Counted from the first letter of the stretch, positions 26,548-35,127 are shown. The stretch: DNA of 64,000 nucleotides from Lachnospiraceae bacterium (GCA_017550535.1 JAFZOS010000039.1:62001-126000), one strand, 5' to 3'. A program made the numbers and translations. Notes: generated by a model not told the origin, from the letters alone.

Positions 26548-27672
26548 ATGGATAAGAAGAGCCGCGTCGTGTATTTTGATATAGCAAAGGGGATCGGTAT
26601 GGTTCTGGTGCTTTTAGGGCACCTTCAGAACGATACGATATTTTCGTATTCCCCGCATATCTTAAAGCTGTGTGCCTGGATATTTTCATTCCATATGCCG
26701 CTTTTCTTTATCATTTCGGGAATGCTCATATGTTATAAGGAGGAAAACCGGTCTGACATCCGTACCTTTATCGGAAAAAGGTTCCGTTCGATAATGATAC
26801 CGTATTTCTGGTTCAGCCTTATCTATCTTTTTATCGTACTGTACTCATTGCTCATTACCAAAGTCATACTGTTAAAGACCCTGCTCATCCAGCTGTGGTA
26901 TGTGCTCGGGATGTACGGAATGAACGTGCTGTGGTTCCTCCCTGCACTGTTCGCCGCAGAAGTTATGTTCGTGTTTATTACCCAACGTTTTAAGAACCAA
27001 AAATCGTTGATCGCCATCGTATCTCTGTTGGCTGTAGCAATTATCATAAATCATTTAAGGAAATACCTACCCAACGATCTTGAAATATATGAGCGGATCA
27101 ATGAATTTCTGGTCACTGTGATACGGCCTGTTTTTGCCTGCTCATTTATCTTTATAGGATATTATCTTTTCAGGTTGATCGGGATAATCAAAACAAAAAC
27201 AAACAGGACCCGGCTCATCACTCTTTTAAGCCTTCCTGTCCTGCTTGCGATAAACATCCTTATAAACTTTAAAAACATTCCTGTTGATTTCAGGTCTTTG
27301 GTATTTAACAACTACTTCTTTTACTACTTAAGTTCAACCTGCGGCTCGCTGTTTATCATACTTTCATCAATCCTTCTGTCAAAAATACGGATCGGAAGCC
27401 TGATAAATAAGGATAACGCCTTCCCCCTCCTTAAGTTCTACGGCGTCAATTCCCTCGTTTTTATGGCGGTGCATAACAACTCCTCCATCATGGCCCTTTC
27501 ACTTAAACTTGCCATGTATGCAAATCAGTATTTAACCAGGGCAAGGGGTTATATCTGCTATGCCCTGGTGATATTAACTTACCTTATATACATAGCCCTG
27601 ACCATCCTGGTCATTAACCGGCTCTTTCCGTTCATTACCGGAAAACCCTTCAGGTCAGATCGTAAGCGATAA
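26548..27672 (+). CDS. Acyltransferase-3 family membrane protein
   Basis: A 374-residue polytopic protein with about ten helices. It starts with 'YFDIAKGIGMVLVLLGHL', the acyltransferase-3 signature with the conserved His after the first helix, and has 'FSFHMPLFFIISGMLI' and 'RFRSIMIPYFWFSLIYL' as in OafA/WecH-like and O-acetyltransferase proteins. These enzymes acetylate or succinylate glycans, with the acyl donor on the cytoplasmic side. The in-frame TTG at 26512 would overlap the -35 element, so I start at the ATG at 26548. There is no Shine-Dalgarno upstream. It overlaps the convergent TSCPD gene by 18 bases. Confidence 0.85.
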   Translation: MDKKSRVVYFDIAKGIGMVLVLLGHLQNDTIFSYSPHILKLCAWIFSFHMPLFFIISGMLICYKEENRSDIRTFIGKRFRSIMIPYFWFSLIYLFIVLYSLLITKVILLKTLLIQLWYVLGMYGMNVLWFLPALFAAEVMFVFITQRFKNQKSLIAIVSLLAVAIIINHLRKYLPNDLEIYERINEFLVTVIRPVFACSFIFIGYYLFRLIGIIKTKTNRTRLITLLSLPVLLAINILINFKNIPVDFRSLVFNNYFFYYLSSTCGSLFIILSSILLSKIRIGSLINKDNAFPLLKFYGVNSLVFMAVHNNSSIMALSLKLAMYANQYLTRARGYICYALVILTYLIYIALTILVINRLFPFITGKPFRSDRKR

Positions 27673-27915
27673 CGCCTCTTCTATCGACCTTGCCAGCTGG
27701 TCGGCACAGGACGTTCCCTTGCCTCCGCAGTCATTACCCCTAAGAGTCCTTGCCGCATCCGCAGCGCTCCCTCCTTCAAGCAGCAGTCCTATCGCCTTAA
27801 GGTTTCCGTTGCATCCTCCCGTAAACTTAAGGTTATGGATGCTTCCGCTATCGTCAATATCATAATCGATCTGTCTCGCGCAAACTCCCTTCGGGGTATA
27901 GGTATAATGCTTCAT
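27655..27915 (-). CDS. TSCPD-domain protein (TIGR03905 type)
   Basis: An 86-residue protein with the pattern 'YTPKGVCARQIDYDIDDSG.IHNLKFTGGCNGNLKAIGLLLEG', and Cys residues near the C-terminus (GNDCGGKGTSCADQLA). TSCPD domains are found at the C-terminus of B12-dependent ribonucleotide reductases and as stand-alone proteins of unknown role; they may bind metal or a cofactor via Cys. AAAGGAGG precedes the ATG at 27915, and the start overlaps the trmB stop (ATGA), so the two are cotranscribed. Confidence 0.85.
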   Translation of the reverse strand: MKHYTYTPKGVCARQIDYDIDDSGSIHNLKFTGGCNGNLKAIGLLLEGGSAADAARTLRGNDCGGKGTSCADQLARSIEEALSLTI

Positions 27916-28574
27916 TTTTTGTCCTCCTTTTCGCCCTGTCTGATGATATATTTGCATATCGGGTTGCCCATTTTGGAAAACCTCTCTTCGTATTCAGTCA
28001 TTATATTCCCCTTTAACATATACTCATCATTATGAAGATCATAGGTTTTTTTAAGTATCTCCCAGCCTGCTGCCGGCGCTTCCAAAAGCGCATAATCAAA
28101 CAGTTCCCTGTTGTCCGTCTTAAATTCAACGACCCCGTCCTTTTTGATTATATCCCTGTATCTGTCAAGGAAATTCCCGGACATGAGCCTTCTCTTTGCA
28201 TGCCTGTCCTTGGGCCAGGGATCGGAAAAATTAAGGTATATCCTGTCTACTTCGTCCCTGTCAAAAACATCGGTGATATACTCGGCATCCATCCTGATAA
28301 AAACAAGGTTTTTAAGTTCATTTGCTTCCATCTTCTGTACGGCACGAAGCAACACGCTTGAGTATTTCTCGATCCCCACAAAATTTATATCCGGGTTTTG
28401 TTCCGCAAGCTGTGTTATAAACCTGCCCTTGCCCATGCCTATCTCGATATGTATGGGGGCATCGTTTCCAAAAACCTGCTTTTTCCAGTTACCCTTTTGC
28501 TTTTCGGGCTCATGGATAACATATACGCTCTCGGCGATGACTTCCCTTGATCCCGTAATGTTCTTAAGTCTCAT
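27912..28574 (-). CDS. trmB: tRNA (guanine-N7-)-methyltransferase
   Basis: A 220-residue Rossmann-fold methyltransferase that forms m7G46 in tRNA. The SAM-binding motif is 'IHIEIGMGKGRFI', followed by 'VGIEKYSSVLLRAVQKM' and the family signature 'INLNFSDPWPKDRHAKRRL' form (here YLNFSDPWPKDRHAKRRL), then 'FKTDNRELFDYAL'. Length is typical. GGGAGATAAAGA lies before the ATG. It heads a two-gene operon with the TSCPD protein. Confidence 0.96.
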   Translation of the reverse strand: MRLKNITGSREVIAESVYVIHEPEKQKGNWKKQVFGNDAPIHIEIGMGKGRFITQLAEQNPDINFVGIEKYSSVLLRAVQKMEANELKNLVFIRMDAEYITDVFDRDEVDRIYLNFSDPWPKDRHAKRRLMSGNFLDRYRDIIKKDGVVEFKTDNRELFDYALLEAPAAGWEILKKTYDLHNDEYMLKGNIMTEYEERFSKMGNPICKYIIRQGEKEDKK

Positions 28575-28680
28575 TCTTTATCTCCCTGAGTATTGATTAT
28601 ATCATGGTATGAGGCTTAAAACCACCTGTAACGCGATCTCGCATCTTCAATAATCGCTCCGTTTATAGTATTATATTTTC

Positions 28681-30117
28681 ATGAAACATTTAAAACGAGT
28701 GATCCTTCCTTTATTAATCATATCCTGCGTCCTTTTTGATGCAATACCGGCTTATGCGGTAAGCACCGTTCCCACCGCCGAACAGAAGGCTGCCGCAGAG
28801 GAACGCAAGCTCTTAACTGTTGAGAGCAACGAATGGAACGGCTGGCCCGAAGGTCCTGTGCTCGGAGCCGAATCCGCTATTCTTATGGATTTCAGTACAG
28901 GGACCATACTGTATTCAAAGAACATCCATGAACAGCTGTATCCCGCAAGTACCACCAAGATGATGACTGCACTGCTTACCATTGAGAACACATCGATGGA
29001 TGAGATAGTGACTTTTTCCCATGATGCCATACATAATATCGATTCAGATTCAAGCCGCATAGGAATAGACGTGGGCGAACAGCTGACTGTTGAACAGTGT
29101 CTTTACGGACTGATGCTCGGTTCGGCCAATGAGGTTGCTTACGCACTTGCCGAACATGTGGCGGGCAGCCTTGAAGCCTTTGTTGATATGATGAACGAAC
29201 GTGCCGCAGCGCTTGGATGCAACAACACACACTTTATAAATGCCAACGGTCTTCCCGACGAGCAGCATTATTCCTGTGCTTACGATCTTGCCCTGATCGC
29301 CGCGGAATGCTATAAAAACGAAGCTTTTGCCAACATTTCGGGAACCAGGACATATACCATCCCCGCTACCAATATCCAGTCAGAGGAAAGGATAATGGAC
29401 AATCATCATTTAATGGTGCAGGGGTACAAATACCAGTACGACGGCTTTATCGGCGGAAAGACGGGTTATACCAAGGCAGCCAGGCAGACTCTTGTAAGCT
29501 GCGCAGAGCGCGGCGGCCTGAGGCTCATATGTGTGATAATGAAAGAGGAGGCTCCCGATCAGTTCATAGACACGCAAAAGCTTTTCGACTATGGTTTTGA
29601 CGGTTTTCAGCAGATAAACATAAAGGACAACGAAACCCGCTATACACTGAACAGTTCCACCTTCTTTAAAACAGACCTTGATATAATGGGCAGTTCAAAG
29701 CAGGCCCTTGATCTTAACGATTCCGGCTATGTTATCCTTCCGAAAACAGCCGACTTTTTTGATGCACAGGCCGAACTTACTTACCTGGAAGATGATTCTG
29801 ACCATGTTGCAACCATTGATTACTATTTTTCCGGAAATCACGTTGGATCGACTACTCTTGACTACGCCAGGTCTTCTGCCGATTCTTTTGAATTCTCAAA
29901 TATACTGCGTGATACTTCCGGCAAGGAACCCACCGCTTTAAAACGTTCGAAGAAAACGGTTTTTGTCAATGTAAGGCGGATCATCCTGATCCTTGCACTT
30001 GCTCTTGTATCTATCATCATCTTACTGTTCCTTAAATCATTCATATCAAGCTATTCTTATTCCGACCGCCACCTTCGGAACCTTAAACGGAACAGATATA
30101 AAAAAAGAAAGGGTTGA
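28681..30117 (+). CDS. D-alanyl-D-alanine carboxypeptidase (PBP5/DacF type)
   Basis: A 478-residue peptidase S11 with a signal peptide (cleavage near AYA, residue 26). All three active-site motifs are intact: STTK (90-93), SAN (148-150) and KTG (260-262). It removes terminal D-Ala from peptidoglycan stem peptides. A C-terminal membrane helix (IILILALALVSIIILLFL) and a basic tail anchor it, instead of the amphipathic helix of classic PBP5. No Shine-Dalgarno precedes the ATG; a -10-like TATTAT (28669-28674) ends 6 bases upstream, so the message may be leaderless. It is on the lagging strand and convergent with the exonuclease gene. Confidence 0.93.
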   Translation: MKHLKRVILPLLIISCVLFDAIPAYAVSTVPTAEQKAAAEERKLLTVESNEWNGWPEGPVLGAESAILMDFSTGTILYSKNIHEQLYPASTTKMMTALLTIENTSMDEIVTFSHDAIHNIDSDSSRIGIDVGEQLTVEQCLYGLMLGSANEVAYALAEHVAGSLEAFVDMMNERAAALGCNNTHFINANGLPDEQHYSCAYDLALIAAECYKNEAFANISGTRTYTIPATNIQSEERIMDNHHLMVQGYKYQYDGFIGGKTGYTKAARQTLVSCAERGGLRLICVIMKEEAPDQFIDTQKLFDYGFDGFQQINIKDNETRYTLNSSTFFKTDLDIMGSSKQALDLNDSGYVILPKTADFFDAQAELTYLEDDSDHVATIDYYFSGNHVGSTTLDYARSSADSFEFSNILRDTSGKEPTALKRSKKTVFVNVRRIILILALALVSIIILLFLKSFISSYSYSDRHLRNLKRNRYKKRKG

Positions 30118-30143
30118 TCAACTCAGTTCTCCCTTTCTTTTTT
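30101..30143. terminator. Bidirectional terminator within both gene ends
   Basis: A perfect 13-bp inverted repeat, AAAAAAGAAAGGG (30101-30113) with CCCTTTCTTTTTT (30131-30143). The loop holds the stop region of the carboxypeptidase, and the right arm lies in the last codons of the exonuclease. Either strand presents a stem followed by a T run, so it can serve both convergent genes. Confidence 0.8.
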
Positions 30144-31091
30144 AAGATGCCTCTTCTCCATCCGCTGAAGCCTTAACTTATCCTGTTTTTCCCGTATCTG
30201 CAGTGCTACGTCATCGCCCACGAGCTTTAATGTTTTTATCACGTATACCTTACCGTCGTCCGCCTTTTTCATCCGGACCTTACCCTTAAGGTAACCGTGT
30301 TTCTTGCAATATGCCAGACAGAAGTAATGTTTACCGTTTACCGAAAACCATTTTATGAGTTTCTTTGCATTCCTTCCGCATAAATAGCATTTGGTTGAAT
30401 TTACCGCTTTGTCTTCTATAGCCGCATTTTTATCATCGAATTCCCTCGAAATATATTTTGAATACGTTTTAAAGTTAACATGTACCTCCTGTCTTTTATT
30501 CTGCGGTACCATGAAAACATCGTAAGAAACGTATTTTTCTATTTCAGGTTTATAGTCGTCTATTATCTTAAATACTTTTGCGGTATAATATGCATCCGAA
30601 TATGCCCGGTGGAACGGGATATCCTTATCTATGTTAAGGTAGTCAACCGCCCATTCAAGGGCCCTGCGGGTTTTGCCGTCTTCATAGGTCATACTGAAAA
30701 ACTTCTGTATATCAAAGTACATAAGTGGGCCGGATGACAGCTCATCCATTCCGTAATAAACCATGTTTCTCTGCAGTTCGGTAAGGTCAAGCGTACCCCA
30801 TATACAGAAAACATAATCTTTTCCGCACCATTTAAGGAAGTCTTCCATTACTTCCGGAAAAGGACGACCTTTCTTTAAGTCCTCCTTATCCATATTTATG
30901 ATCTTTGTAGTTATATAATGTATCGTATGGTAGATCTGCGGTTTGATGATCTCATCGAAATTATCAACGACCTTCATTTTTCTGTTAAGCTTTACCGCAC
31001 CGATCTCCAATATCTCAAAGGGAAGTCCAAAATCCCGGTTATGTTTATCCGAGGCCTGGTTCCATTCAAGATCCAGTACTATGTAATTCAT
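30123..31091 (-). CDS. DEDDh 3'-5' exonuclease with C-terminal zinc-binding segment
   Basis: A 322-residue protein. The N-terminal exonuclease has 'YIVLDLEWNQ' (Asp and Glu), 'FCIWGTLDLTEL' (second Asp) and 'HRAYSDAYYTAKVF' (His and Asp), so all DEDDh residues are present. This matches the KapD/ERI-1-like inhibitor exonuclease group. The C-terminal 100 residues contain a Cys4 cluster (CYLCG ... CLAYCKKHG), a putative zinc site, and a highly basic end. It may trim RNA 3' ends; the substrate is unknown. GCGGAGGG precedes the ATG. Confidence 0.85.
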   Translation of the reverse strand: MNYIVLDLEWNQASDKHNRDFGLPFEILEIGAVKLNRKMKVVDNFDEIIKPQIYHTIHYITTKIINMDKEDLKKGRPFPEVMEDFLKWCGKDYVFCIWGTLDLTELQRNMVYYGMDELSSGPLMYFDIQKFFSMTYEDGKTRRALEWAVDYLNIDKDIPFHRAYSDAYYTAKVFKIIDDYKPEIEKYVSYDVFMVPQNKRQEVHVNFKTYSKYISREFDDKNAAIEDKAVNSTKCYLCGRNAKKLIKWFSVNGKHYFCLAYCKKHGYLKGKVRMKKADDGKVYVIKTLKLVGDDVALQIREKQDKLRLQRMEKRHLKKEREN

Positions 31092-31141
31092 AAAACCCTC
31101 CGCGTTAATGGGCTTGTACCATTATACTATCACATCGGGCT

Positions 31142-32173
31142 TTATTCAATGACTTTTAAAGGTGTCTCTTTCCCTGATATATTACCTTCCGCATATCTGT
31201 TAAGGATCGTCTCGCAGGCAGTGCATGCTGCAAATCCCGGATCCCTTTTGCACCTTTCCTTAACCCTTTCGTACAGCAGGAATCCTCCGTTTTTCTTAAG
31301 ATTACCCGCCGTATTAAGACTGCTGATAAGCGGGAGGATATCAAGATCCATCCCGGCATAATCGATCGTTTCAGGGGTGTACTTAGCCTTATACATAATA
31401 TGCCATTTTACCGATTCCCTAAACGGTTCTATCGGCAGTGCGCCCAGATCATTTAATATCATTATGTTTGATACGATCTCTTTATAATCATCTTCCTTAT
31501 CCGGATCTTTACCCAGCAAAAGCACTTCTTCTTTTATACTGCCGTATAACTTCTCTTTTGATCCGTCAAGGATACCATACTTAATGCCGGTGATCATCTC
31601 ATCCACCGTCAGTTTTTCAATATTTAATTCATAATCGCTTTTTTGTGGGATACACACCCGATGTGTCATCATGTAAAGAAGATTTTTATCGCTTAAGCTT
31701 ATATCAGGATCGTTATAGTAGCCGGATAACAGCTTTGGACTGAAGGTAAACTTTTCGCGGTTCTGTATACATATACTGAGCATTGCCAGCAGCCTGCTTT
31801 TTATCAGCATCCTTATGATCTGCCCCTTGTCATAGTTCATGCCGTGCAATAGCAGGAACTCAAACAATTCCTTGTTAAACCCGCATGTTAAGTTTCCGTC
31901 TTTTATCTGCTGATATCCCCTTACCACAAACGCAATGTTGTTCAGTTCATCGATCATCTCATACTCGATCCTGCCTTTATCATCCGTTCGTTTGTAACAG
32001 TAGTGAACTGAATTTATGATATCCAGCATAATACTGTGTAAGGTATCGGGATCTGTCGGAAAATCACATATTCTTTTATGCCGGTAAAGATCCGTGAGGC
32101 TTCTTACTACCCGTTTTTCTCCGCCTGATTTGTACTTATATGTTCCGTGATATGTGCCCTTATTCTCATTCAT
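31142..32173 (-). CDS. Unidentified 343-residue protein
   Basis: I do not recognise a family. The protein is soluble, without signal peptide, mostly alpha-helical, and has scattered Cys, including a 'CTACETIL' near the C-terminus. The ATG at 32173 is preceded by GGAGGAGGGG; a longer frame adds 20 residues lacking a site. It stands alone between the exonuclease gene and the O-acylation locus, about 200 bases from the microprotein gene. No regulatory or enzymatic motif was noticed. Confidence 0.6.
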   Translation of the reverse strand: MNENKGTYHGTYKYKSGGEKRVVRSLTDLYRHKRICDFPTDPDTLHSIMLDIINSVHYCYKRTDDKGRIEYEMIDELNNIAFVVRGYQQIKDGNLTCGFNKELFEFLLLHGMNYDKGQIIRMLIKSRLLAMLSICIQNREKFTFSPKLLSGYYNDPDISLSDKNLLYMMTHRVCIPQKSDYELNIEKLTVDEMITGIKYGILDGSKEKLYGSIKEEVLLLGKDPDKEDDYKEIVSNIMILNDLGALPIEPFRESVKWHIMYKAKYTPETIDYAGMDLDILPLISSLNTAGNLKKNGGFLLYERVKERCKRDPGFAACTACETILNRYAEGNISGKETPLKVIE

Positions 32174-32372
32174 TTTCCCCTCCTCCGTGATCATAAAACA
32201 GATATGAAATGCGTAACGAGTACAAGGTAACATAACATTTTGCCTTTAGCAATACCTTTTTATAAACTTTCTTTGCGCTTTTGTTATTTTGTATACTTAA
32301 CCAAATTCACCTTACTGTTTTAAGTAACTTTTACCAAAAATCCGTCAATACAGCCCTCTTTTCACTGTTTAT

Positions 32373-32495
32373 TTAGAATCCCTGATACAGTATCGTCAGA
32401 TTTGATGCCTGAAAAACAGCATAGATCACAACCGCTGTCTTTAACCCCATCCATATGATCTTTAATACGTCTTTAAAACAAAACTTTTCATCCAT
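32373..32495 (-). CDS. DltX-like 40-residue membrane microprotein
   Basis: A 40-codon gene with GGAGG eight bases before its ATG, 38 bases downstream of the MBOAT stop on the same strand. The product has a short charged head (MDEKFCFKD), one hydrophobic helix (about residues 10-29) and ends '...TILYQGF'. Known DltX microproteins have the same plan: one helix and a C-terminal FIYNEF motif whose Tyr carries the acyl group between DltB and the acceptor. Here the last residues fit x-(I/L)-Tyr-x-x-Phe exactly (ILYQGF against FIYNEF). DltX normally lies before dltA; here it follows the MBOAT gene. Role in the locus is inferred from motif and position. Confidence 0.72.
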   Translation of the reverse strand: MDEKFCFKDVLKIIWMGLKTAVVIYAVFQASNLTILYQGF

Positions 32496-32533
32496 TTCTT
32501 ATTCCTCCGGAACAGAATAACTGCTGCTTTACT

Positions 32534-33748
32534 CTATCGGTTTATAAACAGAGACATCACCGGATATCCGGTAAAAGTAAACGTCAGGCAGATATATCCC
32601 CATGTTATGATGCGCGTAACTGTGATAACCGCCATATTGTTTTCATACTTTTTGTTCTTTTCCTTTCCAAGCCATTTTTTCCTTTTTGTTTTCCAAAGGG
32701 ATGCAACTACTATGCCAAGTCCCTGAAAAAAACCATACATTACATAATCGATAGTGGTCCCATGCCAGATCCCGGCAACCAGAAAAGTAACAAACAGTGC
32801 AACAGACTGCGATAAAATGATTTTTTTCTTAAAGGGTACTGAAAGGAGCCATTTGTAAAACGGCGTAAAGATATAATCCCTGATCCATTCGGATAATGTG
32901 ATATGGTGTCTGTTCCAAAACTCCACCACATTCCTTGAAAGATATGGCTTGTTAAAGTTTTCATGGATCTTCATACCGGAAAGACCCGCGGCGCCGATAA
33001 CAATATCGCAATAGCCTGAAAAGTTAAAATATATATACCAGCAATTCAGAAAAGCAAAAATGCAAAATGCAGCTGCCGCTTTTATAAAACCCGAATGATC
33101 CCTCAATCCGTCAAACCAGTATTTTGCCCATGAATCCAGGATAGCTGATATAACATAAACCTTAACATATCCGTTGATCACCCTGTTAATATGATCAAAC
33201 ATTTCCTTTTTTGTTATCGGTATATAACCCGCCTCATCCCCATATCTGTAAAAATCATCCACAAATTCCCTGTACCTTAATATGGGGCCGGCCATCAGGG
33301 TATAGAAATTCAATACATAATTAAGATAATCTGTCAGGTTCAGGGAATAGCCTTCTTCCTTAAGGCTTGAATACTGCATGATATAATCTATCTCTCTGAA
33401 CAGGAAATAGGACAATCCAAGGATCTTAAACAGAAATAACTCCGGAAGGTGCAGCAGGGAAAAGACAAAACCGTATTTGGCAAGATATATATAGACAATA
33501 ACCATGCCGGTTATCATAACCGGCTTCAGGTTTTCCCGATCGCCCAAAAAGTGCATCAGAACAAATGGCAGCACTACCCATAAAGCCGTAATGATCCATT
33601 GCAAAACCGAACGGGAAGCGACCGTAATGACCAGTATGTTCATAACAAGAAATACTTCCTGTCTTATTCGCGACCTATATCTTAAAAGAAACGGCGCCAT
33701 AATGATCATACAGGCAAAAAACAATGATTTAGTCGACAGTTCGATCAT
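32534..33748 (-). CDS. MBOAT O-acyltransferase (DltB-like)
   Basis: A 404-residue polytopic membrane protein with about eleven helices. The MBOAT marks are present: 'NRHHITLSEWIRDYIFTPFY' and the catalytic-His motif 'VAGIWHGTTIDYVMYGFFQGLG'. MBOAT proteins such as DltB move an acyl group from a carrier protein across the membrane to a cell-surface acceptor. It starts 1 base after the acyl carrier protein stop, with AAGGGAAA upstream. Neighbouring carrier, SGNH and microprotein genes suggest a Dlt-type D-alanylation or similar O-acylation unit. DltA-like activating enzyme is not in the locus but one starts at 62.6 kb. Confidence 0.88.
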   Translation of the reverse strand: MIELSTKSLFFACMIIMAPFLLRYRSRIRQEVFLVMNILVITVASRSVLQWIITALWVVLPFVLMHFLGDRENLKPVMITGMVIVYIYLAKYGFVFSLLHLPELFLFKILGLSYFLFREIDYIMQYSSLKEEGYSLNLTDYLNYVLNFYTLMAGPILRYREFVDDFYRYGDEAGYIPITKKEMFDHINRVINGYVKVYVISAILDSWAKYWFDGLRDHSGFIKAAAAFCIFAFLNCWYIYFNFSGYCDIVIGAAGLSGMKIHENFNKPYLSRNVVEFWNRHHITLSEWIRDYIFTPFYKWLLSVPFKKKIILSQSVALFVTFLVAGIWHGTTIDYVMYGFFQGLGIVVASLWKTKRKKWLGKEKNKKYENNMAVITVTRIITWGYICLTFTFTGYPVMSLFINR

Positions 33749-33749
33749 T

Positions 33750-33989
33750 TTATTTCCCTTCGATCTTATTATCTATAAGTTTTATAAAATCCCCAACATT
33801 TTTAAGGGCACTTGTTTCCACTATGGAAAACTTAATATCAAACTCATCCTGGACAGCCACAATAAGTGCCACATGAGACAAAGAATCCCAGCCTTCGATA
33901 TCGTCAGCCGTTGTTTCATTCCCTATGATTATCTCTTCATCATCAAACACATCTCTAAAAACTTCCTGTAATCTTTCCTGCGTACTCAT
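33750..33989 (-). CDS. Acyl carrier protein of the O-acylation locus
   Basis: A 79-residue acidic helical protein with the phosphopantetheine site 'GWDSLSHV' (Ser36). It resembles a general acyl or D-Ala carrier protein; the 'WDSLSH' context is closer to carrier proteins of MBOAT/SGNH clusters than to classical DltC. ATGGAGGATATAA precedes the ATG, and its first codons overlap the end of the SGNH gene by 35 bases, so the genes are coupled. It would present the thioester substrate to the MBOAT protein at the inner face of the membrane. Confidence 0.88.
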   Translation of the reverse strand: MSTQERLQEVFRDVFDDEEIIIGNETTADDIEGWDSLSHVALIVAVQDEFDIKFSIVETSALKNVGDFIKLIDNKIEGK

Positions 33990-35052
33990 TTATATCCTCC
34001 ATAATCCTGTTTGTGTATTCTATGCCCGCATCATATCCAAGGTGCACTCCGTCAGCATATTGATCCTGCTCAAAATCGTTCCTGTAATCCACATAACTTA
34101 TCCCGCTTTCATTCAGGAATGGGATAAGCCTGTTGTCCACATAATCCTTATATTCACATCCAAATTCAGTATTATCAAGGTTTGGCGGCATGGGCGACAA
34201 TTCAACGACAAGATGATAATTCTTGTTTATATCCTTTATAAGGTTTTCCATTATGCCTTTCATGTCTTCCGATATATTGAGCGACCCCTCAACAGCCTCC
34301 GGATTGTAATAGTTATTTCGAAAATTACCCGGAATGATAAGGCTGTCATACTTTCCATTCGCAGTGACCCCGAACTGTGCCGCCCTTTCTGTAAGACCGA
34401 TCCCATGACTCTTCCCCGGTACCTGATCTTTATAATCCATAAGAAGATCCCAGGCATTCTGGATCCTTATCAGATATGTATTAAATACATATAGAGGAGT
34501 CAGTATCCCGGACCCTTTTTCTATAATGATCCGTCCCTGTGAACCATTCTCATCTGCCACATGATATTTACCCCATTTATCAAGTATCGTTTCGGTGATA
34601 GTTACGGATGGATCGCGAAATGTGGAAAAGGATATCTCCAGTTTAATGATATCCGAATCCCCTATGAGGTTTTCCTCGGATAATAATTGATACAGTATCT
34701 GATCCGATCTGTAGCATCCGTTTCCGCATGTCATAAAACGATATGCATAAGAATCATCCTTCACTGCGACCTCATCATGGAACGGAACAACACATACCGA
34801 AGAACCTATGGATATCACACTTTTTTCATCCTCTTTTATCCGCGACATTTCCTTAATAAACCGGTTGTCAACAATATGATATCCCGTGTCATACCACGGT
34901 GAGGATACGCCTGTTGCATTTTCTTTGTAAAGATCAAGATAAACGGCGTTCAAATGATCTGTCAGATATATGGATAACTGTCCCGCCAGAATGATAAATA
35001 ATATCGCCAGGCCCAAAACAGCTAAAATAACCGCAAATACTTTTTTCATCAT
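33955..35052 (-). CDS. SGNH-type membrane protein (DltD-like)
   Basis: A 365-residue protein with an N-terminal membrane helix (VFAVILAVLGLAILFIILAG) and a large outer domain. The nucleophile block is 'VISIGSSVCVVPF' (GSS), and the C-terminal catalytic pair is in 'DQYADGVHLGYDAG' (Asp-x-x-His), so the SGNH triad appears intact. The pairing of a one-helix SGNH protein with an MBOAT partner is the same logic as DltD/DltB or AlgX-J type systems. It is the first gene of the locus. No good Shine-Dalgarno precedes the two adjacent ATGs. The terminator of tRNA-Arg lies just upstream. Confidence 0.8.
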   Translation of the reverse strand: MMKKVFAVILAVLGLAILFIILAGQLSIYLTDHLNAVYLDLYKENATGVSSPWYDTGYHIVDNRFIKEMSRIKEDEKSVISIGSSVCVVPFHDEVAVKDDSYAYRFMTCGNGCYRSDQILYQLLSEENLIGDSDIIKLEISFSTFRDPSVTITETILDKWGKYHVADENGSQGRIIIEKGSGILTPLYVFNTYLIRIQNAWDLLMDYKDQVPGKSHGIGLTERAAQFGVTANGKYDSLIIPGNFRNNYYNPEAVEGSLNISEDMKGIMENLIKDINKNYHLVVELSPMPPNLDNTEFGCEYKDYVDNRLIPFLNESGISYVDYRNDFEQDQYADGVHLGYDAGIEYTNRIMEDINEYAGKITGSF

Positions 35053-35088
35053 ATTTTCTGTTCATTGATTTTATATTATTAACAGAAA

Positions 35089-35112
35089 GGATGGTATCAA
35101 ATAATACCATCC
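35089..35112 (-). terminator. Terminator after tRNA-Arg
   Basis: A 9-bp stem (GGATGGTAT 35089-35097 with ATACCATCC 35104-35112), loop of six bases, followed on the minus strand by a pyrimidine-rich TTTCTGTT. It separates the tRNA gene from the SGNH gene. Confidence 0.6.
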
Positions 35113-35127
35113 CTTCCTTATAATTCC

